Source: Pandoraea vervacti (GTDB taxonomy: Bacteria; Pseudomonadota; Gammaproteobacteria; Burkholderiales; Burkholderiaceae). From it: a DNA stretch of 64,000 nucleotides. Of this stretch, positions 1 to 8,844 are shown piece after piece. Position 1 is the first letter of the stretch. Each line of letters opens with the position of its first letter. Location of the stretch: the NCBI RefSeq assembly GCF_000934605.2, contig NZ_CP010897.2:5270001-5334000 (forward strand). The letters run 5' to 3'. The notes under the pieces are model-generated. The model saw only the letters and a list, made by a program, of their open reading frames with translations. It made no database searches and was not told the DNA's origin. A program made the translations under genes and the position numbers.

Positions 1-1809
1 GGAGTGGCTTGCGTCCAGATTCAGGGTGGCGCCGAGTCCCGAGCGGGTGGTCGCATTGATCGCACCGCCGCCGCCGCTGAGCGTCGAATTGACGAGGTTG
101 ACGTTGGCGATGCCCCCATAGGCCCACAGCGCGACACCGGTGTCCGACGTCACCGTCGTGTCCTGCAACGTCATGTTGTAGCCACCGGCACGCAACGGCG
201 CCGCACGGCTGCCCGATACCAGCGCGAGGGACGGTGCGGGGATGTCGCTGCCGAGTTCGGTCGGCGCCGCAGGAATCGGCGTATCGATGGCAAGTGGCGG
301 CGGCGGGTCGCCCGACGGCAGCAGCGGTGTCGTAGGGGGCATGGACGGCAACCCCGGCGTCGGGGCGGACACTGTCACGCCGGTAATGGATGCCGGCGCG
401 TCGAACACGATGGCGGCGGTGTTCGTGCCCGACGCACGAATCGTTGCCCCCGTGGCATTGAATTGCCCGCCGTTCTGAATGCGCACGGCGTACGCGTTGG
501 TGCCCGACGTGGTGATCGACGTGCCTGCCCCGGTCGCCGTGCTTCTCAGCAAATTGACCGTGCCGGCATTGGCGTAAATGCCATATGTGCTGGCCTGATC
601 CGTCGTGATCGAGCCGCCGGCGAAATTGGTCGTGCTCCCCGTCCATCCATAGATGCCATAGGCCTGTGTGCCATGCGTCGCGATGGCGAAGTCCGACAGG
701 TTCACGGTGGCGGCGCCGCTGCCCGAGAGCAGGCCGTATGCCGCCTGCCCCTGCGTCGTGATGGAGCCCCCGCTGAGCGTGGCCGTCGTGCTTCCGGAGA
801 TCCACATGCCGTAGGCCTGCGTGCCGAGCGTGCTCACGGCGACCTGCGAACCGGTGACAGTGGACGTGCCATTCACGAGCAAACCGTAGGTGGCATTCTG
901 CGTCGTCGACAGGCTCAGCCGATTGAGATTGCCGAATGCCGTGCCAATGCGCACCGCGTGGCTGCCCGCACCGGTCGTCCGGACCGTCACGGTCCCGGCC
1001 GTTGCCGTATCCGTATTCGTATTGAGCGTGCCGCCCGACTCGGCATTGAGCCCGAGCGCACCGGCCACGCCGGTCTGGATCAGCGAGTTGCCGTTGATGG
1101 TGGCGGTCGATCCGTTGTAGACCTGCACGCCGCCCGCCCCCGACACCTTGGCCCCGTTGGCGGTGATCGTGGAATCCGTGAGCGTAATGTTGCTGCCGCC
1201 CCAGGAACGCACGCCCCAGCTGTCCTGACCGTTCACCGTGATCGAGGTGTCACGCAGAATGATCGTCGAGGTGGCCCCGTACGGTCGCATGCCGTCCGCG
1301 CCGGCGCCGTTGGTTTCGATGGTGACATTCGCCCCTGTGAGCAGGGAACTGCCTGAAGCCGCCTGCGGCATATAGACGCCATGCACCCCGGCGCCATTGC
1401 CCTTTAGCAGCACGCCCGCCGAACTGGCGACGATGTCGACAGTGCCGTGGGCAATATAGAGTGCGTCATTGGGCGCACCGAACTGGTAGTCGGAGGTGAT
1501 CGCCACTTGCCCCGGCGTGCCGAGATTCGGATTGATCGTGACGCTCGCGCCGCGAAACACCGAAACGCCTGCCCCGCCGAGGTGCGTCGGATACGGCGGC
1601 TCAGGATGAATCGTCACGCTGCCCTGAATCACGCCTACGGGCACGACACTGCCATCGTAAAACTGCTCGTCCTTCAGGTTGCTACCCGAGGTAATGACCG
1701 GATCCGGATACTGCTGCGCCCTGACATCAGTCACAGAGAAGAACACCAGAGAGACTGCCACCGCAAGGGGGTGAAGACGCGGGGTGCGTTCGCGCATGGC
1801 GTGAGTCAC
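1..1809 (-). CDS. Autotransporter-type surface protein, N-terminal part (cut by window edge)
   Basis: An open frame of 603 codons runs from a GTG at 1809 off the left edge, so the C-terminus, including any beta-barrel, is not seen. AAGGAG (1820-1815) lies 5 bases before this GTG and 17 before the in-frame ATG at 1797, so GTG is preferred. Residues 1-32 look like a signal peptide: a basic start, a hydrophobic LAVAVSLVFFSV core and an ARA-type cleavage site before QQYP. The rest is rich in Gly, Ser and Thr with degenerate repeats of about 35 residues of the type AYGxYxxxGSTTxxxGGSITTxG, typical of right-handed beta-helix passengers of type V secreted proteins. A proline-rich stretch (around residues 480-515) interrupts the repeats. 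Function is probably adhesion or another surface role, but a non-autotransporter beta-helix protein cannot be excluded without the C-terminus. Confidence 0.75.
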   Translation of the reverse strand, partial: MTHAMRERTPRLHPLAVAVSLVFFSVTDVRAQQYPDPVITSGSNLKDEQFYDGSVVPVGVIQGSVTIHPEPPYPTHLGGAGVSVFRGASVTINPNLGTPGQVAITSDYQFGAPNDALYIAHGTVDIVASSAGVLLKGNGAGVHGVYMPQAASGSSLLTGANVTIETNGAGADGMRPYGATSTIILRDTSITVNGQDSWGVRSWGGSNITLTDSTITANGAKVSGAGGVQVYNGSTATINGNSLIQTGVAGALGLNAESGGTLNTNTDTATAGTVTVRTTGAGSHAVRIGTAFGNLNRLSLSTTQNATYGLLVNGTSTVTGSQVAVSTLGTQAYGMWISGSTTATLSGGSITTQGQAAYGLLSGSGAATVNLSDFAIATHGTQAYGIYGWTGSTTNFAGGSITTDQASTYGIYANAGTVNLLRSTATGAGTSITTSGTNAYAVRIQNGGQFNATGATIRASGTNTAAIVFDAPASITGVTVSAPTPGLPSMPPTTPLLPSGDPPPPLAIDTPIPAAPTELGSDIPAPSLALVSGSRAAPLRAGGYNMTLQDTTVTSDTGVALWAYGGIANVNLVNSTLSGGGGAINATTRSGLGATLNLDASHS

Positions 1810-2141
1810 TGTAGCTCCTTGGGAAAGGGAGACAAGCGGACACAACGAAAGCCGTACGAAGTCAAACGAAGCAATACGAAGTACTACGAATCTGCCATCG
1901 AAATATCGAATGGCGTTGCTGACGGATTAATGTCCGCGCGTTGGTAAACACTAAACCAATCGCCATGAAAATCACAGCGCAATGGCATCTCGAAACGCCG
2001 CGGATGCAGGGATTGCCGAGATTCAGGAATTTAAATTGTTAGTTTCGGCATGCTTATCGTAATTTTAATTACCGAAGCGTTGCTTTATCGCCTATTTTAT
2101 CGGCCTCTGCGCAATGCGCCGAAGCATCTACGCTGCGCTCG
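1810..2141. other. Intergenic region upstream of the autotransporter gene
   Basis: This 332-base gap separates the start of the autotransporter gene from the stop of the LysR gene; both genes are on the minus strand. It is AT-richer than its neighbours, especially 2020-2100. It holds the RBS (1815-1820) and the helically phased ACGAAG repeats at 1845-1891. I see no convincing gene in it. The promoter of the autotransporter gene should lie here, but no consensus pair is obvious. Confidence 0.6.
1845..1891 (-). repeat. Five phased copies of CTTCGT (10-bp spacing)
   Basis: On the plus strand ACGAAG or a one-base variant starts at 1845, 1856, 1866, 1876 and 1886, giving spacings of 11, 10, 10 and 10 bases. 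Read in the direction of the autotransporter gene this is CTTCGT once per helical turn. The array ends about 25 bases before the ribosome-binding site. It could be a regulator-binding array on one DNA face or part of the 5' untranslated region. Confidence 0.6.
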
Positions 2142-3092
2142 CTAGGCCGCGCGCATGACGTTCTCGTTCCACTTCGGCAACCAGTCGAGCAGAAACGCCG
2201 CGAAACCTTCCGCGGCCGGCGACGCCGCACGCGAGAGCGGGCGGTACACGCACACCTGACGAATCGTCTCCGGCGCGATCACCCGGCGCATTTCCAGCCC
2301 GAACGCATTCGCCAGCGCCGCCACGTAGCCCGGCGTGAGCGTCGCGGCGAGTCCTTGCGACGCCACGCCGAGCGCCGTCGTCACGTTATCGACGACATCG
2401 ATGGACGTGATGCGCGCATCGGGCGGCGCGGACACGCGCATCTGTGCGACGCTGCGCTCGTGATCGCGCCCGGCGGCGACGAGCGGCGTGTCGCGCAGGT
2501 CCGTCCACTTCACACGTCGGCGGCGCGCGAGCGGATGCTGCGGCGCACACCACAACACCCACGGACTGTCGAACGCCGGCGTACCGGCCACATGCGCGCC
2601 CGTCGCGCGATTCGGGCCAATGGCAATGTCGAGATCGCCGTTGGCGACATGATCGATAAGCGCATCGACCGGCGTATCGACCACGCGCACCACCACCTTC
2701 GGACGCGACGCCGTGTACGCCCGAATCGCGGCGGGCAACGCCATGCTCGCCAGCACGAGCGGCGCCCCGACGCGCACGATACCGGCGGCACGATTGCGCA
2801 GATCGTCGGCGGTCTTCTCGGCGGCCTGCACATGCCGCAACACCGATTCGGCCGACGCGAGGAAATCCCGGCCCGCACTCGAGAGCGCCACACGTCGCGT
2901 GGTGCGATCGAAGATACGAAAGCCGAGCACCGACTCCAGTTCCGCCACCAACTGGCTCACTGCGGAGGATGTCAGGCCCAGGCGATTGCCCGCCTCGGCG
3001 AAGCTGTGTAATTCGGCGATGGCCACCAGGGCTTCGAACTGGCGCAGCGTAACGCGGGTCAGGGGCATAGCGTTTCGATTATCAAGTTTCAC
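2142..3092 (-). CDS. LysR-family transcriptional regulator
   Basis: A 316-residue protein with the LysR layout. A winged helix-turn-helix lies at about residues 14-75 (LRQFEALVAIAE, SFAEAGNRLGLTSSAVSQLVAELE, LGFRIFDRTTRRV), followed by a substrate-binding domain to the C-terminus. The listed start is a GTG; an ATG 24 bases downstream (3068, MPLTRVTLRQ) is equally possible, since neither has a strong RBS. The gene is divergent from the aminotransferase gene at 3202. The gap between them carries AATCGATTG/CAATCGATT inverted elements, and a 15-bp part of this recurs upstream of hpaH. This suggests the regulator controls both the aminotransferase/permease pair and the catabolic operon. The inducer is unknown. 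Confidence 0.9.
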   Translation of the reverse strand: MKLDNRNAMPLTRVTLRQFEALVAIAELHSFAEAGNRLGLTSSAVSQLVAELESVLGFRIFDRTTRRVALSSAGRDFLASAESVLRHVQAAEKTADDLRNRAAGIVRVGAPLVLASMALPAAIRAYTASRPKVVVRVVDTPVDALIDHVANGDLDIAIGPNRATGAHVAGTPAFDSPWVLWCAPQHPLARRRRVKWTDLRDTPLVAAGRDHERSVAQMRVSAPPDARITSIDVVDNVTTALGVASQGLAATLTPGYVAALANAFGLEMRRVIAPETIRQVCVYRPLSRAASPAAEGFAAFLLDWLPKWNENVMRAA

Positions 3093-3107
3093 TTACGAAT
3101 GGACCAG

Positions 3108-3151
3108 AATCGATTGATTGTTCCGCAAAGGGACGTCGCCCACAATCGATT
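3108..3151. promoter_or_regulatory. Inverted-repeat operator candidate between LysR gene and aminotransferase gene
   Basis: AATCGATTG (3108-3116) and CAATCGATT (3143-3151) form an inverted repeat with a 26-base spacer inside the 109-base divergent gap. The longer string AATCGATTGATTGTT (3108-3122) recurs exactly, in inverse orientation, at 12151-12137 upstream of hpaH. Divergent placement next to a LysR gene is where LysR proteins usually bind. The link to this regulator is inference. Confidence 0.55.
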
Positions 3152-3201
3152 TTCAAAATTCCCCCAATGAATCCATTCAGCATCGAGACGGAGCCAGCCG
3201 C

Positions 3202-4422
3202 ATGCATCGAGCCGCAACGCGCCCCCTGTTTTCTCACGTCGACGCCTACCCCGGCGACCCCATCCTCAGTCTGAACGAAGCCTTCGGCCACGATCCCCGG
3301 CCGCACAAGGTCAATCTGTCGATCGGCATCTATTTCGACGACGAGGGTCGCCTGCCGGTCATGCAGGCCGTGCGCGAGGCGGAAGCGGCGGTGCTCTCCG
3401 ATATCGGCCCACGCCCCTACCTGCCGATGGCGGGCAGCGCGCTGTACCGCAACGCCGTGCAGGCCCTCGTCTTCGGCGAGGACAGCGACGCGCGACGCGA
3501 ACAACGCATTGCGACGCTGCAAACGTTGGGCGGCGGCGGTGCACTGCGCGTGGGCGCGGACTTCCTGAAGCGCTACTTCCCCGCGAGCACCGTGTGGATC
3601 AGCGACCCGAGCTGGGACAACCATCGCGTGGTGTTCGAGAGCGCCGGTTTTCCGGTTCAGTCCTACCCCTATTACGACGACGCCACCGGCGGCCTGCGCT
3701 TCGACGCCATGCTGCAGACCCTCGCCGCACTGCCGCCGCACAGCATCGTGCTGCTGCATGCCTGCTGCCACAACCCGACGGGCGTCGATCTCTCGCACGC
3801 ACAGTGGCAGGCGCTTGTGCCCGTGCTGCACGAGCGTGGTCTGATCGCCTTCGTCGACATGGCGTATCAGGGATTCGGCGACGGCCTCGATGCGGACGCC
3901 TTCGCCGTACGCGTGCTGACCGACGCCGGGGTGCCAACGATCGTGGCCAACTCCTTCTCGAAGAACTTCTCCCTGTATGGCGAGCGTTGCGGCGCGCTGT
4001 CGGTGGTGTGTGCCACGGCGGACGAGGCCTCGCGCGTATTCGGCCAACTCACCGGCACCGTGCGAGCGAACTACAGCAATCCGCCCACGCACGGCGCGCG
4101 GCTCGTCGCGCAAGTCCTCACCACGCCTTCGCTGCGACGTGCGTGGGAAACCGAACTCGACGGCATGCGCGAGCGCATCGCCACGATGCGCTCGCAGATC
4201 CACGCGCGGCTCGCCCCGCATGTCGACGGCGAAGCACTGTCTCGGTATATCGCGCAGCGCGGCATGTTCACCTACACGGGGCTGTCCCCGGCACAGGCCG
4301 ACACGCTGCGCGAGTCGCACGGCGTATATCTGCTGCGCTCGGGCCGCATGTGTGTGGCCGGTTTGAACACGCGCAACGTCGACACCGTCGCGCAGGCCAT
4401 CGCCCGGGTGCTGACACAGTAA
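3202..4422 (+). CDS. Aromatic/aspartate-type aminotransferase (class I, PLP)
   Basis: A 406-residue fold-type I aminotransferase of the AspC/TyrB group, which transfers amino groups between aromatic or acidic amino acids and 2-oxoglutarate. Visible signatures are the PLP lysine in SFSKNFSLYGER (K254), N191 in CHNPTG, D219 and Y222 in FVDMAYQG, and a late MCVAGLNTRN segment. The start is ATG 3202, with ACGGAG 8 bases upstream. An in-frame extension to 3118 exists but lacks an RBS and reads through the operator region. It lies divergent from the LysR gene and 86 bases before an MHS-type permease, so the pair probably imports and deaminates an aromatic or related amino acid. The exact substrate cannot be read from sequence. 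Confidence 0.88.
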   Translation: MHRAATRPLFSHVDAYPGDPILSLNEAFGHDPRPHKVNLSIGIYFDDEGRLPVMQAVREAEAAVLSDIGPRPYLPMAGSALYRNAVQALVFGEDSDARREQRIATLQTLGGGGALRVGADFLKRYFPASTVWISDPSWDNHRVVFESAGFPVQSYPYYDDATGGLRFDAMLQTLAALPPHSIVLLHACCHNPTGVDLSHAQWQALVPVLHERGLIAFVDMAYQGFGDGLDADAFAVRVLTDAGVPTIVANSFSKNFSLYGERCGALSVVCATADEASRVFGQLTGTVRANYSNPPTHGARLVAQVLTTPSLRRAWETELDGMRERIATMRSQIHARLAPHVDGEALSRYIAQRGMFTYTGLSPAQADTLRESHGVYLLRSGRMCVAGLNTRNVDTVAQAIARVLTQ

Positions 4423-4508
4423 GGCGTCACACAACACCGCAAGCAAACCGGCGACCATGCCCGCCGCAAGGTGCATGCAACACCGATAAAACAACGACTG
4501 GAGACAAC

Positions 4509-5795
4509 ATGAACACTGCCTCGGCTGCCGGCGTTCGCATCGAACGGGACGCCCCCTCACACACCTGGCGCGCGGTGATATCGGCGTCGATCGGCAACGC
4601 GCTCGAATGGTTCGATCTGGTCGTGTACGGCTTTTTCGCCGTCACGATCGCGAAGCTGTTTTTCCCGGCGCACGACGACACGACCTCGCTGCTGCTGACG
4701 CTGGGCACCTTCGGCGTGTCGTTCTTCATGCGCCCCCTGGGCGCCATCGTGATTGGTGTCTACGCGGACCGACGCGGGCGTCGCGAAGCCCTGACACTGA
4801 CCATTTTGCTGATGATGGCGGGCACCGCCATCATCGCGTTCATGCCGACGTATGAAACCATCGGCGTGCTCGCCCCCATGGGCATTGTGCTCGCGCGCAT
4901 GATTCAGGGCTTCTCGGCGGGCGGGGAATTCGGCAGCGCCACAGCGTTTCTCGCCGAACATGCGCCGCAGCGGCGTGGTTTCTTCGCGAGCTTTCAGGTC
5001 GCCAGTCAGGGACTGACGACCTTGCTCGCCGCCGGTTTCGGCGCGGTCCTCACGAGCACGTTGTCCCCGGAGCAGATGCAGAGCTGGGGGTGGCGCGTGC
5101 CGTTCCTGTTCGGTCTGCTGATCGGCCCGGTGGCGTATTACATTCGTCGCCATGTGAGCGAGACGCCCGAGTTTCTGGAAGCCGAACCCACGCAAACGCC
5201 GCTGCGAGACACGCTGGAGCATCAGAAGATGCGTCTGCTGCTGGCGGTCGGCGCCGTCGTCGTTGCCACGGTGTCGACCTATCTGGTGCTGTACATGCCG
5301 ACGTACGCGATCAAGCAATTGGGACTGCCCGCATCGGTCGCCTTTGCCGCCACCGTGGCGACCGGCATCGTGCAGATGTTCCTGTCGCCCATCGTGGGTG
5401 CGTGGTCGGATCGGGTGGGACGGGCGCGGCCGATGATGATTGCCGCCGCCTTGTTGCTCGTCTCGATCTGGCCGATGTTCTGGCTGCTGTCGACGTATCC
5501 GAGCTTCGGCATGATGCTTGCGCTGCAAACGTTGCTGGGCGTGCTGATGACGATCTACTTCGCCCCGCTGCCGGCGCTGGCATCCGAGATCTTTCCGGTG
5601 AAGACGCGCACGACGGGCCTGTCGCTCTCGTACAACCTGTCGGTCACGTGCTTCGGCGGCTTCGCCCCGTTCATCCTGACGTGGCTGATCAACGCGACGG
5701 GCAGCAAACTCGCGCCGAGCTTCTATATGATGGCGGCCGCCGCCGCAGGACTGATCGCGCTCAGCCAGATGTATCGGCGCACCGGCGTGCGCTGA
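4509..5795 (+). CDS. MFS transporter, metabolite:H+ symporter (MHS) family
   Basis: A 428-residue membrane protein with about 12 hydrophobic segments. It shows the MHS hallmarks: SIGNALEWFDLVVYGFFA in the first segment, the loop motif ADRRGRREAL between segments 2 and 3, and ARMIQGFSAGGEFGSATAFLAEH in segment 4. Family members (KgtP, ProP, ShiA, CitA types) take up organic acids or zwitterions with protons. The start is ATG 4509, with TGGAGA at 4499-4504. It follows the aminotransferase gene on the same strand, so it likely imports the substrate of that enzyme or of the nearby catabolic operon. A strong terminator follows. Confidence 0.9.
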   Translation: MNTASAAGVRIERDAPSHTWRAVISASIGNALEWFDLVVYGFFAVTIAKLFFPAHDDTTSLLLTLGTFGVSFFMRPLGAIVIGVYADRRGRREALTLTILLMMAGTAIIAFMPTYETIGVLAPMGIVLARMIQGFSAGGEFGSATAFLAEHAPQRRGFFASFQVASQGLTTLLAAGFGAVLTSTLSPEQMQSWGWRVPFLFGLLIGPVAYYIRRHVSETPEFLEAEPTQTPLRDTLEHQKMRLLLAVGAVVVATVSTYLVLYMPTYAIKQLGLPASVAFAATVATGIVQMFLSPIVGAWSDRVGRARPMMIAAALLLVSIWPMFWLLSTYPSFGMMLALQTLLGVLMTIYFAPLPALASEIFPVKTRTTGLSLSYNLSVTCFGGFAPFILTWLINATGSKLAPSFYMMAAAAAGLIALSQMYRRTGVR

Positions 5796-5825
5796 TCCGG
5801 CATCGAACGACGGTCGAACGTCCAA

Positions 5826-5866
5826 CAAAAACGGGGCGCCGCGAGGGCGCCCCGTTTCATTTTTCC
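5826..5866. terminator. Bidirectional rho-independent terminator between permease and PanE-like gene
   Basis: The stem ACGGGGCGCC (5831-5840) pairs with GGCGCCCCGT (5846-5855) around a short loop. It has an A-run on the left and a T-rich tail (TTTCATTTTT) on the right. It separates two convergent genes. Confidence 0.85.
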
Positions 5867-5893
5867 GCACGACCAGACTGCTGCGTACTGCGC

Positions 5894-5932
5894 GTATTGA
5901 GTATTGGCGTATTGGCGTATTGGCGTATTGCG
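5894..5932. repeat. 8-bp tandem repeat GTATTGGC (3 perfect copies plus degenerate ends)
   Basis: GTATTGGC occurs at 5901, 5909 and 5917, flanked by GTATTGA (5894) and GTATTGCG (5925). It lies between the terminator and the stop codon of the PanE-like gene, in non-coding DNA. Confidence 0.85.
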
Positions 5933-5957
5933 GCGACCTACGATAACTCGCTACGGC

Positions 5958-6947
5958 TCACTGCAGATACAACCCGTGCACCCGCCCGAAGAGGCGGGTC
6001 AGTCCGAGCAGCGCATCGATGTTCGGTGTCGGCACGGCCACGCGCTGACCGATCTCGCGCACCACGCTCACCAGCGCGTCGAGTTCGATCGGGCGGTTGG
6101 CTTCCACGTCTTGCAACATCGACGTTTTGAACGCGCCCAGCTTCGCTGTTACCCGATGCCGGTCTTCCGGCGACTGGTCGATCACGCAACCGATCTTCGC
6201 ACCGATCGTCGCCGCTTCGCGCATGGCCGCCGAGCAAAACTCGCGCACCAGCGGGTCGTCCAGCAAGCGGTCGATGGTCGCGCCCGTCATGGCGGATACC
6301 GGGTTCATCGTCAGGTTGCCCCAGAGCTTGTACCAGATATCCAGCCGGACATTCTCCGAGGCCTTCGCCTCGAACCCCGCGCGCTCGAGCAATCCCGCCA
6401 GACGTTGCACACGCTCGCTCGTGCCCCCTGACGGCTCACCGATGATGAGGCCCCGTCCCATCTTGTGATCCACCAGTCCCGGCTCGGGCGTGGAGGCGCT
6501 TGCGTGCACCACGCAACCGATCACGTTCGCCAGCGGGATCGCCGCACCGATGGCGCCCTGCGGATCGACGCTCGCGAGCGGCGCGTCGCCGAACGGCGCC
6601 ACGCCCTTGCAGAACCACCAGGGCACGCCGTTCATCGCAGGCAAGACCAGCGTTTGCGGGCCGAGCAACGGCACGACCGCCGAGGCGACCTGCGACAGCG
6701 CGGGTCCCTTCACCGCGATCACGACCAGATCCTGCTGGCCAAGTTTGGCGGCGTCTTCCAACGGATGCGCGGCAGCCACTGGCGCCGTGGCCAGCGCCTC
6801 GCCCTGCTTGACCCGCCAGCCGCGCTCGCGCAGCGCCGCGAGCGTTGCCCCGCGCGCGAGCGCGCTGACCTGCGCCTCGCCCGCAGCAGCCAGCTTCTGC
6901 CCGATCAGGCCACCGATGGCGCCCGCACCAATGATCGTCACCTTCAT
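5958..6947 (-). CDS. Ketopantoate reductase (PanE/ApbA) family 2-oxoacid reductase
   Basis: A 329-residue protein with the PanE architecture. An N-terminal NADP-binding Rossmann motif (GAGAIGG, residues 7-13) is followed by a C-terminal helical domain with the catalytic-type lysine (K207 in WYKLWGN, N211) and the TSMLQDVEANRPIELDAL block. Authentic PanE reduces 2-dehydropantoate in pantothenate synthesis. However, this family also includes D-mandelate-type 2-hydroxyacid dehydrogenases. This gene is the last in a catabolic operon, overlapping the FAH-family gene by four bases (ATGA). A role on an aromatic 2-oxoacid is therefore as likely as pantothenate synthesis, and I leave the gene symbol blank. 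Confidence 0.85.
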   Translation of the reverse strand: MKVTIIGAGAIGGLIGQKLAAAGEAQVSALARGATLAALRERGWRVKQGEALATAPVAAAHPLEDAAKLGQQDLVVIAVKGPALSQVASAVVPLLGPQTLVLPAMNGVPWWFCKGVAPFGDAPLASVDPQGAIGAAIPLANVIGCVVHASASTPEPGLVDHKMGRGLIIGEPSGGTSERVQRLAGLLERAGFEAKASENVRLDIWYKLWGNLTMNPVSAMTGATIDRLLDDPLVREFCSAAMREAATIGAKIGCVIDQSPEDRHRVTAKLGAFKTSMLQDVEANRPIELDALVSVVREIGQRVAVPTPNIDALLGLTRLFGRVHGLYLQ

Positions 6948-7927
6948 GCGCTTTTTCCCTTGATCCGTTGCTCTGGTTGCTGTGCCGCGAGACGATAGTT
7001 TTCCCTGAACCGCTCCGGCACACGTTCATCGACACCCAGCGCCACACGGCGCACTTCAGGACTGTCGCCCGGCGAGTGCCCCACACCGAGCGCCGCCGCA
7101 CGCGGCGCGTCGATCTGCACCACGCGCCCGGCAAGACGCCCCACCCCCGTAATCTCGCACTCGACCAGATCGCCCGCTTCCACCGAACGCGAATGGCAGG
7201 GCGTGCCCATCAATATCACGTCGCCCGGCAGCAGCGTGATATGGCGGGCAATATCCGCAATCACATAATGCGGGCCCCAAATCGTTTCGTCGCCGATATG
7301 GGCTTCCTGCACCACGCGCCCGTTGCGATAGGTCCGCAGCGTCTGCTCGAACAGGTTCACGCCGCGCACGATACCCGGTCCGATGGGCAGCAGCGTATCC
7401 GCCCCTTTGACCCGCAGCATCGATCCCTGATCCGTATCGCGAAAGTCCTGCAATCCCATATCCAGCGCCGCACAGAAACCTTCGATGTAATCCCACGCCT
7501 CGTCGGGCAGCACATTGCGACACGTTCTCCCGATCACCACCGCGTATTCGCTCTCGTAGTTCAGATACCGGCAATCCGCCGGCTTCAGAATCTGGCCGCC
7601 ATGTCCGTTGAGCGACGTGGGCGGCTTGGTGAAATACGTCGGGGTATCGGTGGGCTTCGGCCGGTTACGCGTCTCCATGCTACGCGAGCGATAGGAGATG
7701 TGCACCGCAATGATTTTCGAGGGATTGACCGGCGGCAGATGCGTGAGCGTTTGCGAATCGTCCGGATCGACCAGACGTCCGTCGTCCAGGCGCAGCATGC
7801 CCCGATCGTCGCCGGACTCGACGAGGGTGCCCCAGAATGCGCTGCCGCCCAGCAACACGTGGCGACGCTCCACGCGCGGACCGCGCATTACGGCGGGCAA
7901 TTCGCGCAAGGGAAATTCGAAATCCAT
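6944..7927 (-). CDS. Fumarylacetoacetate hydrolase family protein (HpaG-type decarboxylase/isomerase candidate)
   Basis: A 327-residue FAH-fold protein. The metal-binding pair E125/E127 (LNYESEYAVVIG), D156/D161 in the ALDMGLQDFRD block, and the GDVILMGTPCHS loop (around 235-246) match this family. Relatives include 5-oxopent-3-ene-1,2,5-tricarboxylate decarboxylase and HHDD isomerase (HpaG) of the homoprotocatechuate pathway. It sits 12 bases after hpaD and overlaps the PanE-like gene, so it belongs to the operon and likely acts after ring cleavage and aldehyde oxidation. E. coli HpaG is a tandem two-domain protein, whereas this one has a single domain plus an N-terminal extension of about 65 residues. 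Acylpyruvate hydrolase activity is an alternative. Confidence 0.82.
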   Translation of the reverse strand: MDFEFPLRELPAVMRGPRVERRHVLLGGSAFWGTLVESGDDRGMLRLDDGRLVDPDDSQTLTHLPPVNPSKIIAVHISYRSRSMETRNRPKPTDTPTYFTKPPTSLNGHGGQILKPADCRYLNYESEYAVVIGRTCRNVLPDEAWDYIEGFCAALDMGLQDFRDTDQGSMLRVKGADTLLPIGPGIVRGVNLFEQTLRTYRNGRVVQEAHIGDETIWGPHYVIADIARHITLLPGDVILMGTPCHSRSVEAGDLVECEITGVGRLAGRVVQIDAPRAAALGVGHSPGDSPEVRRVALGVDERVPERFRENYRLAAQQPEQRIKGKSA

Positions 7928-7939
7928 GGTCTCGTCTCG

Positions 7940-8803
7940 TCAGATAGTATCGAACCAGATATGCACGTTGCCCGTGCCGCGCGCGTTCTCGTAATCGGAC
8001 AGTACGGTGCCCGCGCTTCGGCACTGCGGGCCGCCCAGCGCACCGACCATCTGCAAGTAATGCGCGCCGTGCGCTTCCCATGGGCGTTTCCGGTAGTCCG
8101 TCTCCCAGTCCGCCAGAATCCGGTCGTGCCGTCCTTCGCGAAACGCGTCGATGGCGCGCTTGTCGCTCTCGAGGTTTTCCGGACGCGACACATTGCTCTC
8201 ATGAAAAATGCGTGGGTGATTGGGCTTCCAGTCAATGCCGTTGAACTTGTGGCTCAGCGCGCCGGACGCCAGCATCACGACCCGCAGATCGCTGCGGCGA
8301 ATCGCCTCGCCGATCACTTCGCCCGATTGCAGGAAGTGCTGCGTCTCGCAGTTCTGGCATGAGCTGACGGTGACGATGGGCCACGCCTCGAGCCGCATCT
8401 GCTTGATGACGTTGATCGTCGGGTAATGGCGCGGCAGATCGGGATGCTGCACCGCCCGCGCGCGTACGCCCCGCTCGCGCGCCACGGCCTCGACGCTCAG
8501 CGCCAGCTCGGGATGCCCCCGGTAGTCGTACGGCACGCCGTGCAGGTACCACGGCATCTCGTCCGAGACGTACATGCCCGAATACCGCGCGCCGCCGTCG
8601 ATCAGGTGATAGCCCGTGGTGAACCAGTGCGAATCGAAAATCATCACGACATCCGGGCGCACCGCCGCGATGCGCTCACGCACGCGCGCGTAGCCCGGAA
8701 TCAGATCCGAATCCGCCCCCGCCCCCTGCAATACGCGGAACTCCTCGCACTGCATCAGGCCGGGGTGATGCGACACCAATGCCGCGCCGACAATCTGTCC
8801 CAT
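7940..8803 (-). CDS. hpaD: Class III extradiol dioxygenase, homoprotocatechuate 2,3-dioxygenase-like
   Basis: A 287-residue LigB-type (class III) extradiol dioxygenase that would open a catechol ring next to the two hydroxyls using Fe(II) and O2. Visible are the N-terminal metal region SHHPGLM (H12/H13), FDSHWF (D57, H59), the YVSDEMPWYL segment that resembles the E. coli HpaD pattern, and SGALSHKFNG (H185). The start is ATG 8803, preceded by a strong GGAGGA; an upstream in-frame extension to 8908 lacks such a site. Its position between hpaE and the FAH gene supports 3,4-dihydroxyphenylacetate or a close analogue as substrate. The exact catechol is not determined by sequence. Confidence 0.85.
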   Translation of the reverse strand: MGQIVGAALVSHHPGLMQCEEFRVLQGAGADSDLIPGYARVRERIAAVRPDVVMIFDSHWFTTGYHLIDGGARYSGMYVSDEMPWYLHGVPYDYRGHPELALSVEAVARERGVRARAVQHPDLPRHYPTINVIKQMRLEAWPIVTVSSCQNCETQHFLQSGEVIGEAIRRSDLRVVMLASGALSHKFNGIDWKPNHPRIFHESNVSRPENLESDKRAIDAFREGRHDRILADWETDYRKRPWEAHGAHYLQMVGALGGPQCRSAGTVLSDYENARGTGNVHIWFDTI

Positions 8804-8844
8804 CGTGCTCTCCTCCTTTGCTTGTTTTATGGTGTTCAGCGCCC

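Noticed and set aside
3082..4560. A 492-codon frame antisense to the aminotransferase gene
   Set aside because: The sense strand has a complete aminotransferase with all catalytic residues and an RBS. The antisense product has no recognisable domain.
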